Source: Limibacter armeniacum
Lineage (GTDB): Bacteria; Bacteroidota; Bacteroidia; Cytophagales; Flammeovirgaceae
Direction of reading: 5' to 3'
Length of the DNA: 64,000 bases
Assembly (NCBI RefSeq): GCF_036880985.1
Contig: NZ_JBAJNO010000009.1
Coordinates: 1,612,001 to 1,676,000 of the forward strand
The position numbers and the translations under genes are program-made. The notes beneath the pieces were generated by a model. That model did not search any database. It was not told the DNA's origin and saw only the letters and a list, made by a program, of their open reading frames with translations. The stretch's first letter is position 1; each line of letters starts with the position of its first letter. Of the stretch, positions 57,997-64,000 are shown piece by piece.

Positions 57997-60486
57997 TTAA
58001 TCCTTAGTCTTCCTCTTTACGCCCCTTACTGCTTCAGCAGTCCAAGGGTCTTCTGGCCATGCATGTTTCGGATAGCGGCGCTTCAGCTCCTTCTTTACTT
58101 CAAAGTAGGTATTCTCCCAGAAGCTTTTCAGGTCTGCTGTTACCTGTACAGGCTTAAACCCCGGAGACAGCAAGTGCATCAGCAATGACGTTTGCCCTTC
58201 GTTGATACGAGGGGTTTCTGCCAAACCAAAAACCTCCTGTAAGCGAACTGCCAATATTGGCACTTCTCCATCCATTCGGTATTCCAATTTGATATTGGAA
58301 CCACTTGGTACCTCAATACGTTCAGGTGCCAGTTTTTCCAATGCCTCCTGCTTCTCCCAATCCAAACTGTGGTGCAATATATCTTTTAGCTTCAGCTTTC
58401 TCAGGTCATCAGGGCGTTTGACGCCATCCAAATATGGCGTCAACCACTCATCACAAGTCATTAACAACGTATCCACAGTCACATCTGGCCACTGGTCTTG
58501 CGGTCTCCATTTACGGAGACTCATGATTCTTGACTGCCATTGCGTCACTTCCTCATCAAAAGACAGTAATCGCTTTCCTTCTTTCTTGATAGCATCACAT
58601 ATGGCTTTGGTCAGGTGCTCCTCATCAGGATCCGGCAAAGGTTTACTGCTCAGCACAATGCTTCCTATTCGAAGGTCACGTGTAGCAACCAGTCCACCAT
58701 CATCTGTATCCCATGTGATAATTTCCTTTTCCTTGACCATCGGCGCCAAGTCACGAGGGTTTAAAGGTGAAGCCATAAAGATCTTACCCAATCCATCACG
58801 GGCATCAATATGCGCTACGGCTAGCCAAGGCTCATAGGCTAGTTCATCCTTATGTCCAGCCGCAGCAATCTTCCCATTGGAAAGCTGGAACTGTGCATTG
58901 TTGCCCGGTCTCGCACAGGCAATTCTTTCCGGATAGGCATATGCCAGCAACACACCAGTCGCATAAGGATCAACAGGACCATTTTCCGCTTCCAGATCAA
59001 ACAGCTTTCGGTACGAAGCAGCCACCTTCTCGATGCGTGCCATTTTACCTCCCTGCCTGTTTTCTTTACGGAAACGTCTTAAAGCTTCTATTCTCAGGTT
59101 AATATCAATGCCTGCCTCCCTTGGCAATGGGTCACGCTCTTCCAGAATAGCTGCAATATCGGTAGCCAATGCCAAGTGATCGTTCTCTTCCGCATTGACC
59201 AACATATGGGCAATCCTCGGATGACAAGGTAACTTATGAATGGATTTACCATGTTCCGTCAGCCTGTTACTATCCAAAGCTTCCAGCTGATGCAACATAT
59301 CGGAAGCCTGTGCCAGCGAACCTCTTGGTGGAGGTGTCAGCCAGGTCAGTTCCATTGCATTCACAATTCCCCATTGTGCCATATCAAGAACCAATGGAGC
59401 TAAGTCAGCCTGCTCAATCTCAGGGCTTCGGTGTTCCGCTAGCCTGTCATGTGTTCCCTTTGTCCACATACGGTAACATACACCAGGACCTAATCTTCCT
59501 GCACGACCTGCACGCTGGTCGGCGGCATCTTTGGAAACCTGAACGGTTTCCAATCTTGAAAGTCCTGTGTTTGGATCAAATTGTGATGTCCTTCCCAATC
59601 CGGTATCCACCACGATAGATACCCCTTCAATAGTCAAACTGGTTTCGGCGATAGAAGTAGCCAATACCACCTTTCTCTTCCCTTGCCTGTTGGGCATAAT
59701 TGCCGCATGCTGTTTTCCCTGTGGCAACTGACCATACAAAGGATGGATCGCAAAGTCCTTCAGTTCGTTTCTCAGAATTGCTTCACACTTCTTGATTTCA
59801 CCTTCTCCCGGAAGAAATACCAATGTATCTCCCTCATGTTTACGGACTGCATTCAACACAGCCCGAGACGTCAGTTCCGGCAACAGGTAACGGTCTGCTT
59901 CCCCTACATATTCCATTTGTACAGGGTACATTCTGCCTTCACTCTCCACTACTGGGGCTTTAAGCAATGCAGACAAACGTGACATATCCAGTGTCGCGGA
60001 CATAACCAAAATCCTGAGATCAGAACGTAATACCTGCTGCGACTCACGGCAAAGTGCCATGGCCACATCGGCATGCAAGCTTCGCTCATGAAACTCATCA
60101 AATATCACCATCCCCACACCTTCCAGTTCATTGTCAGAATGCAGCATTCGGGTTAGAATACCTTCTGTAAGTACCTCAATCCGGGTATCCTTGCTTACCT
60201 TGTTATCGAAGCGTACACGGTAGCCCACTGTTTGCCCCACATCTTCTCCCAACATGGATGCCATACGGGTAGCGATAGACTTAGCCGCTAACCTCCTTGG
60301 CTCCAGCATCAGGATTTTCCTGCCTCCTAGCCATTCTTCTTCCAATAAAGCAAGTGGCAGCAGGGTACTCTTACCTGCACCTGGAGGGGCTTTTACGATC
60401 AGGGTTACATTATCGGTTAGCTGCTGCTGCACGTCAGAAACAATCTCCTTTACAGGCAGATCAAAGCGGGATATATCAATTGTCAT
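57997..60486 (-). CDS. hrpB: ATP-dependent helicase HrpB
   Basis: 829 residues, normal for HrpB. Motifs: APPGAGKSTLLPLALL (Walker A), FDEFHERSLHADVA (DExH), VMSATLD (SAT), LATSIAETSLTIEGV and DQRAGRAGRLGPG (motif VI), then the HA2-like and HrpB C-terminal domains (WAVAHIDARDGLGKIF-type strands). DExH helicases of this type act on RNA; the precise bacterial role of HrpB is still unclear. Confidence 0.95.
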   Translation of the reverse strand: MTIDISRFDLPVKEIVSDVQQQLTDNVTLIVKAPPGAGKSTLLPLALLEEEWLGGRKILMLEPRRLAAKSIATRMASMLGEDVGQTVGYRVRFDNKVSKDTRIEVLTEGILTRMLHSDNELEGVGMVIFDEFHERSLHADVAMALCRESQQVLRSDLRILVMSATLDMSRLSALLKAPVVESEGRMYPVQMEYVGEADRYLLPELTSRAVLNAVRKHEGDTLVFLPGEGEIKKCEAILRNELKDFAIHPLYGQLPQGKQHAAIMPNRQGKRKVVLATSIAETSLTIEGVSIVVDTGLGRTSQFDPNTGLSRLETVQVSKDAADQRAGRAGRLGPGVCYRMWTKGTHDRLAEHRSPEIEQADLAPLVLDMAQWGIVNAMELTWLTPPPRGSLAQASDMLHQLEALDSNRLTEHGKSIHKLPCHPRIAHMLVNAEENDHLALATDIAAILEERDPLPREAGIDINLRIEALRRFRKENRQGGKMARIEKVAASYRKLFDLEAENGPVDPYATGVLLAYAYPERIACARPGNNAQFQLSNGKIAAAGHKDELAYEPWLAVAHIDARDGLGKIFMASPLNPRDLAPMVKEKEIITWDTDDGGLVATRDLRIGSIVLSSKPLPDPDEEHLTKAICDAIKKEGKRLLSFDEEVTQWQSRIMSLRKWRPQDQWPDVTVDTLLMTCDEWLTPYLDGVKRPDDLRKLKLKDILHHSLDWEKQEALEKLAPERIEVPSGSNIKLEYRMDGEVPILAVRLQEVFGLAETPRINEGQTSLLMHLLSPGFKPVQVTADLKSFWENTYFEVKKELKRRYPKHAWPEDPWTAEAVRGVKRKTKD

Positions 60487-61054
60487 GTATGTTGCTGATT
60501 ATTAAAACGGCAGCAAAGTTAGCGTTTTTTTCGGTGGGATATCCTAACAAAGGAAAAGCCCCCGATATTTGGATATATAGCAAAGCACTATAGATATCAA
60601 AGACTCCATGCACTTTTCCTTCTGTCATGATCAATAGTTTCAACTAAAGATTAACCTTTAATTTTTCTGAGGTTGGATCGGTGTATACAGTAGGCGCGGT
60701 AAAATTCTATAATCAGTAGGAAAATATTCTCCGAAAACCATTCTTGAGAATCCCTAAAATTGGGTACTGTCCTACCATTTGTGGATTTTAGTATTAAAAT
60801 AATGATATACAGAGTGTTAAAAACAGCACAATATTAACCGAAAAGTCCTATTTATTCCATAATAACAAGAAGTATTAAAATAATTATCCTTAAGAAAATT
60901 CTAAAAGCAAAAACTAATTAAAACTCGTAAGAGTAAACTTAATAGAGTTTAACATAACAAAAGTCATTAACAAAAGGTGGCTTTTGTCAGCACACACATA
61001 TAGGGTTAAATTCGTAAACTGCACTATTATTCTAATAGCAACAATAAAGTAACC
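60487..61054. other. Intergenic region between hrpB and the cupin gene
   Basis: About 570 bp, AT-rich, with divergent promoters presumably at both ends. A minus-strand frame at 60914-61321 is the shadow of the cupin gene. Nothing else recognised. Confidence 0.45.
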
Positions 61055-61432
61055 ATGGCCAAAGTAATTGCTAAACCAACAGTCATAGAAGCAGCTGGCA
61101 ATAAAATCAAGTTGATCGAAGAATTTGTCGGCAGAGTTAACACTGGTACACCTGAAATAAGCATTGCCAAAATGGTAAGCCCCGAAGGGTGGGAAGAGCC
61201 TGGTCAAACGCCAGAATTCGATGAATACACACTCGTACTTAGCGGAATGCTCCATATCAAGACCAAAGAAGGTAACTTTGATGTGAGAGCAGGACAAGCT
61301 TTTGTAGCACCGAAATATCAATGGGTACAGTACAGCTCACCTTATGAAGGTGGTGCTGAGTATATTGCAGTCTGTTTGGATGCATTCTCCGTTGAAACCG
61401 TTCACCGTGATGATCATGAGTTAAAAAAATAA
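61055..61432 (+). CDS. Cupin-domain protein
   Basis: 125 residues, one cupin barrel: GWEEPGQTPEFDEYTLVLSG contains the first motif with E and H replaced by E/Y, and GQAFVAPKYQWVQYSSP the second. The canonical metal-binding histidines are largely missing, so it may bind a ligand without metal. No neighbours in operon. Confidence 0.8.
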   Translation: MAKVIAKPTVIEAAGNKIKLIEEFVGRVNTGTPEISIAKMVSPEGWEEPGQTPEFDEYTLVLSGMLHIKTKEGNFDVRAGQAFVAPKYQWVQYSSPYEGGAEYIAVCLDAFSVETVHRDDHELKK

Positions 61433-61571
61433 GTTCAGTAATCCTTATTAAATAACTCTATGAGAATGAGTATTTAATCATTCTCCACATTGCTATGTGA
61501 ATATTTTAAGATATAGTTAGGTTTTAACGAAGCTAAAACTTTTCTATATTCGCATTGCTTTTTTAGGCAAT

Positions 61572-61643
61572 GGCACCATGGTGTAATGGATAACACGCGG
61601 GTTTCCGGAGCCTTAGATCCAGGTTCGATTCCTGGTGGTGCTA
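61572..61643 (+). tRNA. tRNA-Arg (anticodon CCG)
   Basis: 72 nt, cloverleaf complete: acceptor GGCACCA with TGGTGCT, discriminator A, anticodon loop TTCCGGA giving CCG, T-arm CCAGG-TTCGATT-CCTGG. Reads CGG. CCA is not encoded. Two tyrosine recombinase genes follow, so its 3' end is probably the attachment site of another element. Confidence 0.95.
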
Positions 61644-61665
61644 CTGAACCATTGATTTTGAGACA

Positions 61666-61707
61666 AAAACAGCTATTTGGCCCCTCGCTAAATAGCTGTT
61701 TTTTTAT
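61666..61707 (+). terminator. Terminator after tRNA-Arg(CCG)
   Basis: AACAGCTATTT / AAATAGCTGTT hairpin followed by seven T. Confidence 0.85.
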
Positions 61708-61762
61708 GCAAATAGCTCCCACATAGCTGTATTCCAACCTTTTATGGATTTGTAATTTTCGA

Positions 61763-61828
61763 GGTTACAGATTCGGTTACATGCGCTTTCAGGTTACGGC
61801 TGAGGTTACGGCAGCCGATTTAGGTTAC
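61763..61828 (+). repeat. Five GGTTAC repeats upstream of the integrase
   Basis: GGTTAC at 61763, 61775, 61792, 61804 and 61823, the last three extended to AGGTTACGGC or similar. Regular spacings of 12, 17, 12 and 19 bp suggest arm-type binding sites of the adjacent recombinase. Confidence 0.55.
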
Positions 61829-61895
61829 GGCAAAATTTCTGAGCAGATCATGTGACTGTTTCACCTCAATTTTTCTTACAAAACAGTCCATAGAA

Positions 61896-63116
61896 ATGAC
61901 TATTAGTTTCTGGAAAAGAGCTTCGGAAGGGAAACATGCCGGAGACAACTTTCATATTTCTTGTCGCATTTCCATTGGGAATAAGCGATCAGAAATCTCA
62001 ACGGGTATTTCTGTCAAAGGAGAAGATTGGGATCAGGACAAAAAGAAAGTAAAGAAGTCTGAACCACTACATACTAGCTACAATCAGCAACTACTAATGA
62101 TGGAAGCTCAATTATTCGAGATTCATCAGGAACAGTTGCGGAGAGGCAAAACAGTCACACCTGCTCTTATCTCTAAGATTTACCGCAAGGGAACTGAAGA
62201 GCCGCTTAAAATGATCGATGCCTATGATCAGCTGATTGAATATAAAATCAATATTGAGCAGCTCAGAAAGAGTACCCTTAAAAAATACTATACTTTCCGT
62301 CGGGTATTGGTGCGGTACCTGGAAGAACAAGAATATCCCAGTATGCTGGCACTTGAAGTTGTACCGGCACATGGGTTACGGATCTTTACCTGGTATGCTA
62401 AGCAAAGCACGCATGAATCACTTTTCAACAGCAAACTCTTTGTGCGTTCCATCAGTGCGGCTTTGCGATTGGCAGCTCAGAATGGGCATATTCCTTTCAA
62501 TCCTTTGAGTGATTTACGCTTTCCAACAGTGAAGGGAAAGAAAACAGTCGATGCGTTAAGCAAAGAAGAGCTGAAATTGATTGAAGATTATCATCCTAAA
62601 ACGGAAGATATTCGCAGAGTGCGGGACCTGTTCCTGTTTCAGTGCTATACCGGGCTCAGCTATGAGGCATTAGCCCGCTTTGAGTACGATGAGCATGTCC
62701 ACCTGGAAGAAGGTATTGAATATATCATTATGACCAGGGCCAAAACAGAGCGGGACTTTGTCGTACCTTTATTCCATCCAGCCAAAACAATCCTGTTGCG
62801 GTGGGGCAAAAGATTGCCGCCTGCTTCCAACCGTCCTTCCAAGCATAAAATTTACCACAACACCAATTATAACCGCAAACTGAAAGAGCTTGCCATTGAC
62901 TGTTCGATTGAACCTCAGCGCATGACGACACATATGGGAAGGCGTACTTTTGCCACTCGAATGTTGAATGATAAGGGTGTCAGTCTGGAGGTCGTTGCGG
63001 AAATGTTGGGGCATGCAGACACCCGGATTACACAGTCTCATTACGCCAAAGTGACTATCGAAAGACTGAAGTTTGAGCTTGAAAAAATGCTGGAAGAGCA
63101 GAAAAGGGACCGTTAA
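61896..63116 (+). CDS. Tyrosine integrase beside tRNA-Arg(CCG)
   Basis: 406 residues of the Bacteroidetes phage_int_SAM_5 type. N-terminal arm domain (SIGNKRSEISTGISVKGEDW), SAM-like core-binding domain (about 105-205), catalytic domain with His346/Arg349 (HMGRRTFATRML), His373 (EMLGHADTRITQ) and Tyr383 (SHYAKV). The first catalytic Arg is replaced: TGLSYEAL has Ser255 where TGLR is usual, as in the IntDOT-like group. Next to the tRNA and to the GGTTAC repeats; probably the integrase of an element extending to the right. Confidence 0.92.
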   Translation: MTISFWKRASEGKHAGDNFHISCRISIGNKRSEISTGISVKGEDWDQDKKKVKKSEPLHTSYNQQLLMMEAQLFEIHQEQLRRGKTVTPALISKIYRKGTEEPLKMIDAYDQLIEYKINIEQLRKSTLKKYYTFRRVLVRYLEEQEYPSMLALEVVPAHGLRIFTWYAKQSTHESLFNSKLFVRSISAALRLAAQNGHIPFNPLSDLRFPTVKGKKTVDALSKEELKLIEDYHPKTEDIRRVRDLFLFQCYTGLSYEALARFEYDEHVHLEEGIEYIIMTRAKTERDFVVPLFHPAKTILLRWGKRLPPASNRPSKHKIYHNTNYNRKLKELAIDCSIEPQRMTTHMGRRTFATRMLNDKGVSLEVVAEMLGHADTRITQSHYAKVTIERLKFELEKMLEEQKRDR

Positions 63117-63335
63117 CGTTCATTTAACAAAATATAACTAAAACACACTACTATCAGCATCCATAAAATATTTTGCTTTTTGACTTGCAAGGTCTTTTCC
63201 AGGAACTCAAAAAAGGAAAAAGTACAAGTTTAGAGGCTTCACCTAATTAACAAAGCTCACTACAAATAAACATATCAAACAATGCATATTTGATGTTTCA
63301 AACCCATTTATATTTTTACTCCCACTTAATCATCA
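63117..63335. other. Intergenic region between two recombinase genes
   Basis: About 220 bp, AT-rich, no gene seen. Confidence 0.4.
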
Positions 63336-64000
63336 ATGATTATGAAGAGTAAGAAAATAGAAAAAATGCAATTACTTTTTTGGCTTAGGAAAGCTGGAGG
63401 AGCATCAGTAAAATCGATCATTACGTGTCGAATTACGATCAATGGTAACAGAACAGAAGTGTCAACTGGGATTAAAATATGCCCAGCATATTGGGATAAG
63501 TTGAGACAGCAGGTGAGTAAGAAACTAAAGGAGGCGGACCAGTATAATCAGCAACAGCAAGTGATGAGTTCAGAGTTGCTGAGAGTGTTTACAGAATTAC
63601 GAATCAAGGAAGAAAATATAACAGCCAGAAGAGTGGGTATGGTGTACAGAAAAGGTTTTCAGAAGCCACCTACACTGCTGAATGCATACGATGACCTGAT
63701 TGAGCTGAAGCAAAAGGTAGAGGGCTTGGAGCCGGTATCGCTAAAGCGTTATCACACTTTTAAGGGATTGCTGCAGAAATACCTCTCGGAGCATAAGCTA
63801 TTGAGTTTGGGTGTACAGGAAATGACCATTCAGGAAGGACGAAAAATGCTGTCCTGGTATATGGATTTCCAAACACACACCTCGCTGGTGACCGCTCGAC
63901 TGTTTATTGGATCAATCAGAGCGGCATTGCGTCTGGCAGTAGAGAATGGATATATGGCTTCTAACCCACTTATCCAATTAAGTTTGCCGAAGGCGAAGCG
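63336..64000 (+). CDS. Second tyrosine recombinase, cut by the window edge
   Basis: An open frame with ATG at 63336 or 63342 runs to the window end without a stop; about 220 residues are visible. It reads LLFWLRKAGGASVKSIITCR, ITINGNRTEVSTGIKICPAY, then a SAM-like domain (LLNAYDDLIELKQKVEG, SIRAALRLAVENGYMASNPL). It shares architecture and motifs with the preceding integrase (STGI, IRAALRLA.NG), so the two are paralogues in tandem. The catalytic domain lies beyond the window. Confidence 0.85.
   Translation, partial: MIMKSKKIEKMQLLFWLRKAGGASVKSIITCRITINGNRTEVSTGIKICPAYWDKLRQQVSKKLKEADQYNQQQQVMSSELLRVFTELRIKEENITARRVGMVYRKGFQKPPTLLNAYDDLIELKQKVEGLEPVSLKRYHTFKGLLQKYLSEHKLLSLGVQEMTIQEGRKMLSWYMDFQTHTSLVTARLFIGSIRAALRLAVENGYMASNPLIQLSLPKAK

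Noticed and set aside
60914-61321. 135-codon minus-strand frame
   Set aside because: It is antisense to the cupin gene, which has a clear family pattern.

Overview
The window looks like the chromosome of a marine-type Bacteroidota, probably Cytophagales (Flammeovirga-like). The reasons are a TAnnTTTG-type promoter, a TonB-dependent receptor next to a HmuY-like lipoprotein, DUF6607 and DUF6266 proteins, Bacteroidetes-type tyrosine recombinases and moderate-to-low GC. The genus cannot be fixed from this sequence alone.

From about 375 to 40996 lies one integrated mobile element of about 40.6 kb. It is bounded by a 24-bp direct repeat (one mismatch) that is the 3' end of a tRNA-Arg(CCU) gene. 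The intact tRNA is at 40976-41047 (minus strand), the displaced 3' end is at 375-398, and a tyrosine integrase (574-1773) sits just inside the left end. Pairs of TGTGCAAC repeats lie just inside both ends. The backbone holds DUF6266, a Cas4/RecB-like nuclease, a SymE-like small protein, a DnaC-like ATPase, a replication-type DNA-binding protein, an excisionase-like protein and an XRE-like regulator. Its first cargo (3.5-16.9 kb) is a set of AraC-controlled redox and detoxification genes: quinone reductase, flavodoxin, SDRs, DLH-like hydrolases and a metallo-beta-lactamase-fold hydrolase. A Pycsar-effector-like membrane protein and a TMEM175-like channel are in the same run.

The most striking part is 20.7-37.9 kb, an integron-like system. 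A tyrosine recombinase (26522-27646) is followed in the same orientation by an attI-like site and 12 head-to-tail single-gene cassettes, each ending in an attC-like site. In ten of twelve cassettes the first 7-10 bases (GTT...) are exactly the reverse complement of the first core of that cassette's own terminal repeat, which is the signature of integron cassettes. The recombinase, however, lacks the IntI-specific insertion, carries an extra N-terminal domain of about 100 residues, and is not divergent from the array. A second copy of the platform at about 23.7-24.0 kb has lost the recombinase except for its last ~10 codons plus an attI-like stretch, and it is followed by an HxlR/SDR/NTF2 cargo that ends in the same terminal segment as the big array. 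Cassette products are mostly unknown (ankyrin, DUF1493, TPR, PD-(D/E)XK, lipoprotein), and two are frameshifted by one base.

To the right of the tRNA the chromosome resumes with an RNA-repair operon: a divergent WYL regulator, Hen1 2'-O-methyltransferase, three-domain Pnkp, and two RlaP-like nucleotidyltransferases. Next come a probable heme/iron uptake locus (DUF6607, TonB receptor, HmuY-like lipoprotein, with a 15-bp palindrome upstream), housekeeping or unknown genes (GNAT, outer-membrane barrel, isochorismatase-like hydrolase, HrpB helicase, cupin) and a tRNA-Arg(CCG). Two further tyrosine recombinases follow this tRNA; they probably start a second tRNA-targeted element that runs off the window.
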